Shown here in pieces: positions 9,071-16,617 of a DNA stretch of 50,295 nucleotides (its first letter is position 1; each line of letters opens with the position of its first letter). Source of the DNA: Methanosarcinales archaeon (lineage in GTDB: Archaea > Halobacteriota > Methanosarcinia > Methanosarcinales > Methanosarcinaceae). A model generated the notes under the pieces. That model had not been told where the DNA came from, ran no database searches, and saw nothing but the letters and a program-made list of their open reading frames with translations. The DNA is taken from the NCBI GenBank assembly GCA_031260345.1, contig JAIRKA010000098.1, positions 1 to 50,295 of the forward strand, given 5' to 3'. The position numbers and the translations under genes are program-made.

Positions 9071-9152
9071 GACAAAAGAAAAACGAGCGGCTCCAATATA
9101 AATTTATCCTATGTAATACAAATTGCGGTCTCAAATTGTGTTCGTAAATTTT

Positions 9153-9182
9153 GGCGGCTATCGCCGCGCGCGAACTGCTCCG
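9153..9182. repeat. GC-rich intergenic hairpin repeat (CTCGCGCGC family)
   Basis: In an AT-rich spacer this short GC island reads GGCGGCTATCGCC followed by GCGCGCGAACTGCTCC. The inverse of the same string occurs near 29144, 33264, 36941 and 41057, and a same-orientation copy lies at 49466. It contains a small hairpin. Its function is unknown. Confidence 0.6.
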
Positions 9183-9280
9183 TTTTATTTTAATTGTCTG
9201 AAAAATGAGGTTCGTTTTTAAAGTTATCGTTTTTTAAAAAAACGTAAGCTGAATATACTTTCGATTTCAGAGAAAGCAGC

Positions 9281-10111
9281 ATGAAAGAAACAAACGATAA
9301 AACGGTTTTTGTATCTGAAATTCGAATGTGGACGGCTTGTCCAAAACAATTGTATTTCAAAATATCCGCCGAGAAAAAAAGGCATCCCGATTTAATTTTT
9401 AACGAAAAGAGAGCCGGCGTTTTTGAAAATAAAATTTGGCGTGAAATCTGTCTGGAATTGCCGGCTCTTGTTTTGGAATTTACGGATGAAAATCCGGATG
9501 TCGTTTTTGCCGAAAATCAAGAGTTTGAAGAACGATTGAGAACGATGTTTCAAGAAATAAAGAGGGAAGTTGATGAAAATAACAGCTCTGTCATTGAGAT
9601 TGAAAAAGGAATCAAGGAACTGAGCCGAAATATTGATTTGACAATTCAAAGAAGCGGAACAGCGCTTTTTGAAGCCGCCTCAAATCCGATCGCTGTTGAA
9701 AAATCTTATTTGTTTGAAAAAGCGGACCTTTTCGGGGCGCCGCCCAAAGTTCTCGCAGCGGATGGAAAACAGCTGCCGTATTTGATAAAAATTTCAAAAG
9801 CACCGAGTGACGGTTCCTGGGAATCTGACCGGATAACGGCGGCAGCTTATTTGATTCTTTTAGAAAAACAGATTGGGCGGCAGTTTGTTTCCGACAGTGC
9901 GATTGTTGATTATTTCGGAGATTATCGAACAATTCGAATTCGTCCGCAGGACCGAAGAAAAGTATTCAGAGCAATCAGAAAAATAAGAGACATCAAGAAA
10001 GGAAAAATGCCGCGAGAGAAAAATATCCGTTTATGCGGCGGATGCGTTTACAAAGAAAAATGTCATGTGAAAGCAAAGAGTTTGTTTTCGAAAATATTCG
10101 GTGAAGAATGA
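9281..10111 (+). CDS. Cas4-like Fe-S protein (RecB-like nuclease fold), stand-alone
   Basis: A 276-residue protein of the Cas4/Dna2-type PD-(D/E)XK group. Four cysteines placed as in Cas4 (Cys 20; Cys 252, 255 and 261 near the C-terminus) should bind an iron-sulfur cluster. The N-terminal SEIRMWTACPKQLYF is typical of the group. The nuclease acids are not obvious: where Cas4 has GxxD and ExK, this protein shows FGAPPKVL and LIKISK, and the later helix lacks the usual Gln. It may bind DNA without cutting. There is no CRISPR array or other cas gene in the window. The stop codon is followed at once by a palindromic terminator. Confidence 0.7.
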   Translation: MKETNDKTVFVSEIRMWTACPKQLYFKISAEKKRHPDLIFNEKRAGVFENKIWREICLELPALVLEFTDENPDVVFAENQEFEERLRTMFQEIKREVDENNSSVIEIEKGIKELSRNIDLTIQRSGTALFEAASNPIAVEKSYLFEKADLFGAPPKVLAADGKQLPYLIKISKAPSDGSWESDRITAAAYLILLEKQIGRQFVSDSAIVDYFGDYRTIRIRPQDRRKVFRAIRKIRDIKKGKMPREKNIRLCGGCVYKEKCHVKAKSLFSKIFGEE

Positions 10112-10136
10112 TTGACCGCTCCTTCGGATCGGTCAA
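10112..10136 (+). terminator. GACCG...CGGTC palindrome after the Cas4-like gene
   Basis: TTGACCGCTCC-TTC-GGATCGGTCAA begins at the base after the gene's TGA stop codon. The arms are complementary except at one central position. It is a member of the gene-end palindrome family. Confidence 0.6.
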
Positions 10137-10192
10137 AGCGTGAATTTAAATAAAACGAATCATTTTACGAATAGGCTCAAGGAAATGTAATT

Positions 10193-11203
10193 ATGGAAAT
10201 CGGAAAAGTACCGCACGATCTTTTGCAGAAAATCGTTTTTCAAAAGCTGAAAAACTTTGATGACAAGGTCAAAGTCTCACCCGGAATCGGTGAAGACTGC
10301 GCCGTCTTAGACATCGGAGACCAGTTCTTTGTTCTCTCAAGCGACCCGATTACGGGAACGGCGAAAGAAATCGGAAGGCTTGCCGTTTATGTTTCCTGCA
10401 ACGACATCGCCGCAAGTGGCGTTCGCCCGCTCGGTCTGCTCACTACTATTCTGATGCCGCCCGAATCGACGGAAGAGGATTTGGATAAAATTATGGCGGA
10501 AATCGCCGAAACCGCAGCCGCTTTAAACGTCAGCGTGATTGGCGGCCACACGGAAGTCACGGACGCAGTCACCAGAGTTGTCATCAGCACAACCGCGATC
10601 GGAATTTCAAACAAAAACAATGTCATTTGCTCGGCAGGCGCTGCGGCAGGCGACAAAATCATTATGACAAAAACAGCCGCGCTTGAAGGAACGGCCATCA
10701 TCGCCTTTGAAAAAGAAAAAGAATTGACGGAAAAGTTCGGAAATGCTTTTGTTAAAAAGGCGCAGTCAATGATGTCTCAAATCAGCGTGATTGAAGAAGG
10801 CGTGACGGCCGGCGATTTAGGCGCTAAAATTGTTCATTCCATGCACGACATCACGGAAGGCGGCCTTTACGGCGCGCTTTGGGAAATTGCCGAGGCCTCC
10901 AAGACCGGCGTCATCGTCTTTGAGGAAAGCGTTCCGGTAACGGACGAGACGAAAAAGATTTGTGAATATTATCATTTAGACCCATATCGATTGATTTCAA
11001 GCGGCAGCATGATTATAACGACGCCTTCTCCTGAAATTGTTTTGGAAAAGCTGAGGGAGAAAAAGATTCAGGCGGCCGTTGTCGGAGAGATTGTTTCGAA
11101 CCCTCAAAAGCGCCTGATTTATAAAAACGAAAAGCAGGACATTGAAACGATGAACGTTTTACGCGCCCCGAAATCGGATGAGCTGTATAAGCTGCCGAAG
11201 TGA
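10193..11203 (+). CDS. AIR synthase-related protein (HypE/ThiL-like)
   Basis: A 336-residue member of the PurM/AIR-synthase superfamily, which includes HypE, ThiL and SelD. The N-terminal nucleotide-binding part shows GIGEDCAVLD (about residues 32-41) and SCNDIAASGVRPLG (about 70-83). The second domain shows GGHTEVT and the conserved HDITEGGLYGALWE near residue 221. HypE's Cys-containing tail is absent, so the substrate is undefined. The ATG has AAGGAAATG upstream. It is transcribed with or shortly after the Cas4-like gene. Confidence 0.8.
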   Translation: MEIGKVPHDLLQKIVFQKLKNFDDKVKVSPGIGEDCAVLDIGDQFFVLSSDPITGTAKEIGRLAVYVSCNDIAASGVRPLGLLTTILMPPESTEEDLDKIMAEIAETAAALNVSVIGGHTEVTDAVTRVVISTTAIGISNKNNVICSAGAAAGDKIIMTKTAALEGTAIIAFEKEKELTEKFGNAFVKKAQSMMSQISVIEEGVTAGDLGAKIVHSMHDITEGGLYGALWEIAEASKTGVIVFEESVPVTDETKKICEYYHLDPYRLISSGSMIITTPSPEIVLEKLREKKIQAAVVGEIVSNPQKRLIYKNEKQDIETMNVLRAPKSDELYKLPK

Positions 11204-11254
11204 AAAATCAAAAAAATGATTTTTTAAGCTATTTTTAGCAATTTAAATAAAAAT

Positions 11255-11284
11255 GGCGGCAATCTCTCAAATAAAACTGCCGCC
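11255..11284 (-). terminator. Adhesin-type hairpin terminator 1
   Basis: On the minus strand, GGCGGCAGTT is paired with a near-complementary arm (GGCGGCAAT on the plus strand). It lies 40-70 bp past the stop of the surface protein at 11323. The same hairpin follows all five surface genes. Confidence 0.7.
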
Positions 11285-11322
11285 GGCTATTATCTGTTTT
11301 TTTGCTTGCGCTTGGTTATTTG

Positions 11323-12513
11323 TTACTTTTCTTTCTTTGATCCCTCATTTATCCTGTAAATGAAAACGGCGACCGCAACCGTGAAGAAGAGAACAACGAC
11401 GAGAACTTCTTCGGGTTCGGGACCCGGCGGTGGTGGTGGCGGCGGTGGTGGCGGCGGTGGTGGTGGCGGCGGAGACGGTCCGCTTCCGTTGCTGTCATTG
11501 ACAGTTGCATTGCCGGTCCCGTTGCCCCCTCCTCCTCCTGTACTTTCATTGAGCTGCCACTGAGCAAAAAAAATGATATTGCTGTTGGGCATTATGAATT
11601 CGTTGCCGGGCTGATATAATCTCGTAAACCGAGCTACTGAGCCGGCATAATGATTGCTTGTTAGACCTAAATTGGCAATCACTAAATTGAGATCGGTATT
11701 ATCAATAACGCCGTCCGCGTTTAGGTCAAAAGATGCCGAATATCCGGGAGCGCCCCATTGTACACCAAGACTGCTCGCAAGTAGTATTGCATCACTGAGG
11801 TCAATGATTCCATCGCCATTTACATCACCTGCCCAAAGTTCAAAAACATCGGCGCCCGGTGGCGTAAGGACGATTGGATCAGAATTGCTTTCCGCTATTG
11901 TGACGGGCATTGTCCGCACAAGATAACCCGGGCGGCTTATGAAAAGAGTGTAATTGCCATAGGGCACGTCCTCAATCATAAAACTGCCTGTCGCCGAGTC
12001 GGCCGTTACCACTGTTCTCAGGGAATCCGGTGCCGGTATGGAAGGGTCCTCCCTCAGCTCTACTGTAATATTAAAAGCTGAGAGAAAACCATCACCAAAT
12101 CCGCGGTCATCAAATACGGCCGGGTATACACTGCCTGTGACGGTGCGAGTAAGAGGGATAACAATTTCCATCCGCCAGCCTGCAAAGCTGTAGCCGTCTT
12201 TACTTAAATCGCCGTGTCCTAAAACGGTTACTTCCGCGCCCGCTGCGTAGGGGCTGTCAGGATCAATCGGAGGGGTGCCTGCTGTATGACCGTTGCCGTC
12301 ATAGGTGACAATGTAGGTGTTTCCGGCAGCATGATTTCCTGCAAATGAAAGTAAAAGAATCAATACTGTGAAAGTCAAGAAAAGGATTTTCAAAACACGA
12401 TTCAAATCAAAGTTGATTTTAAAGGAGGGAGTTTTTTTCCCTCTCCTTAGAAAGCAAAACTGACTGATTCGCTGGGAAATTGCCGAATTGCTCAAGACTT
12501 TATTATGCATCAT
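11323..12513 (-). CDS. Surface protein 1: InlB-type repeat split by a dockerin-containing insert
   Basis: A 396-residue predicted cell-surface protein. Residues about 38-62 form a signal/anchor segment ending in LLLSFAGNHAAG. An InlB/Listeria-Bacteroides repeat starts at YIVTYDGNGHTAG (about 68) and breaks after FAGWRM (about 115). A carboxypeptidase-regulatory-like beta domain follows, then a dockerin-like pair of calcium loops (DVNGDGIIDLSD and DLNADGVIDNTD). The rest of the InlB repeat then resumes (YQPGNEFIMPNSNIIFFAQW). A Gly/Asn linker with sequons, a run of 16 prolines and a C-terminal membrane helix ending in KKEK complete it. No good ribosome binding site. Adhesion or complex-assembly role is inferred from domains. 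Confidence 0.85.
   Translation of the reverse strand: MMHNKVLSNSAISQRISQFCFLRRGKKTPSFKINFDLNRVLKILFLTFTVLILLLSFAGNHAAGNTYIVTYDGNGHTAGTPPIDPDSPYAAGAEVTVLGHGDLSKDGYSFAGWRMEIVIPLTRTVTGSVYPAVFDDRGFGDGFLSAFNITVELREDPSIPAPDSLRTVVTADSATGSFMIEDVPYGNYTLFISRPGYLVRTMPVTIAESNSDPIVLTPPGADVFELWAGDVNGDGIIDLSDAILLASSLGVQWGAPGYSASFDLNADGVIDNTDLNLVIANLGLTSNHYAGSVARFTRLYQPGNEFIMPNSNIIFFAQWQLNESTGGGGGNGTGNATVNDSNGSGPSPPPPPPPPPPPPPPPPGPEPEEVLVVVLFFTVAVAVFIYRINEGSKKEK
11426..11473 (-). repeat. Proline-codon microsatellite in surface protein 1
   Basis: A run of GGT/GGC triplets on the plus strand encodes 16 consecutive prolines on the minus strand, just before the membrane anchor. Triplet runs of this kind change length by slippage without breaking the frame, so spacer length between wall and ligand may vary between strains. 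Confidence 0.7.
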
Positions 12514-12657
12514 AAAATAATATTAGATGTGTTAATGTATTAATATTATATTATTAATGTTGATTATTATTGCTACTTGCCAAAAAAGCGCAGCTGATGA
12601 CGTCTCAAATAATTAAAAATGGGAATAAAAATCATTTAAAATAATTAAAAAAAATAC

Positions 12658-12684
12658 GGCGGCTTCTCAAATGAAGCTGCCGCC
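12658..12684 (-). terminator. Adhesin-type hairpin terminator 2
   Basis: GGCGGC-TTC...GAAG-CT-GCCGCC hairpin after the stop of the surface protein gene at 12707. It is slightly diverged from the other four copies but has the same arms. Confidence 0.65.
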
Positions 12685-12706
12685 AATCGTTTTGTTTTTT
12701 TATCGG

Positions 12707-15700
12707 TTACTTTTCTTTTTCCGATTCCTCAACTCTTCTGTAACAGAAAACGGCAACTCCGATCATGAAGAGAAGGATGATGATTATACCCCCTTCCGGT
12801 GGAAGCGGCACTTCATAACCCGGGTCTTGGTCGGGATCCGAAGGAGGTAAGATGACAGAGACGTTGTCTCTCACGGTTGCGTTTCCGGTTCCGTTGCCTC
12901 CTCCTCCGCCTGTACTTTCACTGAGCTGCCACTGAGCAAACAAAATGACATTTTTATCGGGCATTATGAATTTGTCTCCGGGCTGATATATCCTATCATC
13001 TTCAGCCTCCTCAGCAACGGAAATCGAGAAACCTGATACTCCATGCGGATAGTCATTACTTGTTAAGCCCAAATTACTGATCAGAAGACCATAATCGTCC
13101 ATATCAATAACACCATCCGCGTTTAGGTCAAAAGACGCCGAATATTTGGAATCACCCCATTGTGCACCCAAAACGCCTTGAAACAACATCATATCATCCA
13201 CGTCAACGCTCCTATCACCATTTACATCACCTCCCCAAAGCTCAAAAACTTGGGAACCGGACGGGGCAAGGACGACTGGATCTGGATTTTTTTCTTCGAT
13301 TCTGACGAGCATTCCCCGCGCAAGATAACCTGGCCGATTTATGAAAAGGACGTAATCACCATAAGGCACGTCCTCAAATACAAAATTGCCTGTCACCGAG
13401 TCGGCCGTTACTATCGTTCTCAGAGAGTCCGGCGCCGGTACGGAAGGACTCTCCCTCAGCTCTACTGTAACACTATGAGCTGAGAGAAAATCCAAACCAA
13501 ATCCGAGGTCACTAAAAACGACCGGATATACACTGCCTGTAACGGTGCGGAAAGGCGGCGGAGGCGGTGGCGGAGATACAATTTTCATTTGCCAGCCTGC
13601 AAAAACATAACCATCCCTTTCTAAAGTGCCCGGCCCCAAAACGGTGACTTCCGCGCCCGCCGTATAAGGGCTGTCGGGGTCTGTCGGCACACTTCCTGCC
13701 GTATGCTCGATGCTGCCGTAAATGACATTATATTGCAGGCCAAACGGATTTCTGTCATAATTGACATCAAAATTATTCAAAAGGTGAATACCTGTAACGG
13801 TGCCGACACTGTCAATCGTACCGCCGAATGTGTTTTCGCCTTGCCATCTGATTTGGCTGTCAGCGGCAGGAAGAGCGGGGTCTCCTGTATAATTAAAAGC
13901 TGCTGAAGCTCTGTTGTTTTCAAACACGGAAGTACTTGAAATGGTGAGCCACAGATATTTGGTTGCATCGTCATACGGATCAGCGTGCTCATAAAACACG
14001 CCGCCGCCATCACCCTCAGCGACATTGCCGCTGATGATACCGTTGATCATATCAAATGTGCTGCCCCGGAGGAACACGCCGCCGCCATCATTTTTTGCAG
14101 TATTGTCGCTGATCGTGCCGTCGGTCATATACAATGCGTTCCCCTCGAGGAACACGCCGCCGCCGTCACCCTCGGCAGTATTGCCGCTGATAACACCTTC
14201 CGTCATTTCAAACGTGCTCATAAAAATATACGCGCCGCCGCCATCACCCCCGGCAGTGTTGCCGCTGATTTCGCCTTCCGTCATTTCAAACGTGCCCATA
14301 AAAATATACGCGCCGCCGCCGTCACCCTCGGCAGTGTTGCCGCTGATAACGCCTTCCGTCATTTCAAACGCGCTCCTAAAAAGATACATGCCGCCGCCGT
14401 CACCCTCAGCAGTGTTTTCGCTGATGACGCCGCCGGAAAAATGAAACATGCCCGCACCTGCCGCGTAAACGCCGCCGCCGGTCTCGGCCGTATTGTTGCT
14501 GACAGCGCCATCCGAGATAGAAAACTCGTATGCGCCTGCCACATAAATGCCGCCGCCGAAGTAGGCTGCCGTATTGTCTTTTATCGTGCCGCCGATCTGA
14601 TTAAAGATGCCGCCCTGAGAAGACACGCCGCCGCCGCTGCCGTCTAAAGCTTTATTACCGCTTATAACGACATCTCCGCTGATTATAAGAGGCGCACGGG
14701 TTTTGATTCCGCCGCCGTTTTCACTGGCGGTATTGTCCGAAATCCTTGCATTTCCTGATATTGTTATAGCGTCGGAGCTGCTCGATTCGGGGGCCAGGAA
14801 GTAACCGATCCCGCCGCCGTTTTCAGCATTATTGCCCGATATAACAGCATTTTCGGAAACGGTAACACTGCCGTAACCGTCATCAAGCCAGCCGAGATCG
14901 TGATCAATCATTATCCCACCGCCCCAGCCGTGCCAGTCATCGGTTCCGGTACCTCGATCCGCCATGTTTCCGATGATACTTGCGCTGCCGCGTACGACCA
15001 CATCTGTGTTGTGCGCATTGATGCCACCGCCCCATCTGGCTGTGTTGTGTGATATTTCAGCATTTCCGGAAATTATTAATGAACCGGCGGAATCCCCCCA
15101 TTCGGGGCTGCTGCCAAGTACGTCAATGCCGCCGCCGCCGTAGGTGCTGGCTGTGTTGTATGATATGACCGCATTACCGGAAATCTCTACGGTACTGTTT
15201 GCCGTCACATGAATACCGCCGCCCCATCTGGCTGTGTTGCGATATATGCCGGCGTCGTCGGAAAGAGTCACTTTTGCCGATACATTGTCACGCGGATCAT
15301 TCGCAGGAAACGTTATACCTGATGCGTATATCCCGCCGCCGCCGTTCAAAGCTGTATTTTCTCTGACCTCTGCATTCCCGATGATCTCAACGGGAAGGGC
15401 AGAAAAAATGCCGCCGCCTTCGACTGCTCTGTTACCTTTGATTTCGCCGCCGGTAATCCGAACACCCACGACCGGATATGTTGAGATTGCAGGATCTGTT
15501 TCTAACGTTATCCTCAGGCCTATCCCGCCGCCCCCGTTAATATCGTTACCGATCCTGGTTCCAAAATTGTTGTCATTCACTTTGCCGCCGTGCATGATAA
15601 ACTGCGCTGTTTGGATGCCCATGCCTCTGGCGCCGCCCGCTGCAACATTTTCGACAAAGTTGTTCGATACGCTGCCGTTATGCATCGTAAATGTATGAAG

Positions 15701-16396
15701 ACTGAGCACACCGCCCGCAATTCCGCCGCTGCCGGCATTCGTTCCGGCTCTGTTGCGGTCAATGTTCCCGTTCCACATTGTCAGCCCGCTGCTTGTATAT
15801 ACGCCGCCCGCATTTCTGCCCGCTTCGTTATTGATTACATTTCCGCTGTCTATTGCCAAGCCGGCACCGAGGTTGTAAATGCCGCCGCCGTCCAGACCAG
15901 CCGTATTGCCGCTGATTGTGCCGTCCGACATCGTGAACGTACCGCTGCTGTTAACTCGAACGCCCCCACCGTATTCTGCTGTATTGCCGCTGATTGTGCC
16001 GCCCGACATCGTGAATCTGCCGAAGTTGACCAAAACGCCGCCGCCGTTATCGCCGGGATTTGCATGCGTCAGAGTGACATCGTCCGCCAGCGTCAAGTCG
16101 CCGCCGGTTTCAATTCTAAAATGCCTGTAGCTGCCTGTGACCGTTAATATGCCTGTGCCTTCCAGCGTTACGATATTGTTGATCAGTATCTCATCGGTCA
16201 GTTCAATATCGCCTGCAAGGGTCACAATGCCGCCTCCGGCAATTGCCGTGCGCAGTTCAGCTTCGCTCGAAATTGCATCGACACTTCCGGCAAATGAAAA
16301 TAAAAGAATCAGTGCTGCAGAAATCAGAAGAGCCGATTTAAAAAACGTCCTAAAATGATAGGTATCGGAATTGAATGAAAATAGTTCGCTATACAT
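12707..16396 (-). CDS. Surface protein 2: beta-helix (PMP-like) repeats, split InlB repeat, dockerin
   Basis: A 1229-residue adhesin-like protein. The signal segment ends at FSFAGSVDA (about residue 41). Residues about 45-880 are beta-helix repeats of the type GGGI/V...SGNTA, similar to Chlamydia polymorphic membrane proteins and pectate-lyase folds. Four of them (near 14160-14410) are almost identical units of 26 residues (78 bp). An InlB repeat then begins and is interrupted after FAGWQM by a carboxypeptidase-like domain and a dockerin pair, resuming at YQPGDKFIMPDKNVILFAQW as in surface protein 1. A Gly/Asn linker and a C-terminal membrane helix follow. The ATG at 16396 has GAGGT upstream; the TTG at 16408 is rejected. 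Confidence 0.88.
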   Translation of the reverse strand: MYSELFSFNSDTYHFRTFFKSALLISAALILLFSFAGSVDAISSEAELRTAIAGGGIVTLAGDIELTDEILINNIVTLEGTGILTVTGSYRHFRIETGGDLTLADDVTLTHANPGDNGGGVLVNFGRFTMSGGTISGNTAEYGGGVRVNSSGTFTMSDGTISGNTAGLDGGGIYNLGAGLAIDSGNVINNEAGRNAGGVYTSSGLTMWNGNIDRNRAGTNAGSGGIAGGVLSLHTFTMHNGSVSNNFVENVAAGGARGMGIQTAQFIMHGGKVNDNNFGTRIGNDINGGGGIGLRITLETDPAISTYPVVGVRITGGEIKGNRAVEGGGIFSALPVEIIGNAEVRENTALNGGGGIYASGITFPANDPRDNVSAKVTLSDDAGIYRNTARWGGGIHVTANSTVEISGNAVISYNTASTYGGGGIDVLGSSPEWGDSAGSLIISGNAEISHNTARWGGGINAHNTDVVVRGSASIIGNMADRGTGTDDWHGWGGGIMIDHDLGWLDDGYGSVTVSENAVISGNNAENGGGIGYFLAPESSSSDAITISGNARISDNTASENGGGIKTRAPLIISGDVVISGNKALDGSGGGVSSQGGIFNQIGGTIKDNTAAYFGGGIYVAGAYEFSISDGAVSNNTAETGGGVYAAGAGMFHFSGGVISENTAEGDGGGMYLFRSAFEMTEGVISGNTAEGDGGGAYIFMGTFEMTEGEISGNTAGGDGGGAYIFMSTFEMTEGVISGNTAEGDGGGVFLEGNALYMTDGTISDNTAKNDGGGVFLRGSTFDMINGIISGNVAEGDGGGVFYEHADPYDDATKYLWLTISSTSVFENNRASAAFNYTGDPALPAADSQIRWQGENTFGGTIDSVGTVTGIHLLNNFDVNYDRNPFGLQYNVIYGSIEHTAGSVPTDPDSPYTAGAEVTVLGPGTLERDGYVFAGWQMKIVSPPPPPPPFRTVTGSVYPVVFSDLGFGLDFLSAHSVTVELRESPSVPAPDSLRTIVTADSVTGNFVFEDVPYGDYVLFINRPGYLARGMLVRIEEKNPDPVVLAPSGSQVFELWGGDVNGDRSVDVDDMMLFQGVLGAQWGDSKYSASFDLNADGVIDMDDYGLLISNLGLTSNDYPHGVSGFSISVAEEAEDDRIYQPGDKFIMPDKNVILFAQWQLSESTGGGGGNGTGNATVRDNVSVILPPSDPDQDPGYEVPLPPEGGIIIILLFMIGVAVFCYRRVEESEKEK
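14159..14410 (-). repeat. 78-bp tandem coding repeats in surface protein 2
   Basis: Successive blocks of 78 bp (26 codons) are nearly identical at the DNA level, each encoding FEMTEG.ISGNTA.GDGGG plus a short variable turn. Low divergence points to recent duplication or gene conversion inside the beta-helix. Confidence 0.7.
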
Positions 16397-16544
16397 AGAC
16401 CTCACCAAAAAATATTTTTTCTAAATGTACCATTTTATCGGATATACTTTTTGGATAAATAGCAAAAGTGTGATTAATAATTGCTAAAGGGATGACATTC
16501 AATCAGCGCTCCGGCTTTTAAAAATGGCAATAGAAATAAAAAAA

Positions 16545-16574
16545 GGCGGCAGTCTCTCAAATGAAACTGCCGCC
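16545..16574 (-). terminator. Adhesin-type hairpin terminator 3
   Basis: Perfect arms GGCGGCAGT and ACTGCCGCC around a 12-nt loop, located just past the stop of the surface gene at 16618. Confidence 0.72.
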
Positions 16575-16617
16575 GACTATTCTATTTTTCTTTCTTGCTT
16601 GTGTTTGGCTATTTTTG

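Noticed and set aside
14100-14420. Regular repeats that could suggest a CRISPR array
   Set aside because: The units are in-frame coding repeats of a beta-helix protein, with a period of 78 bp and variable parts that are not unique spacers.
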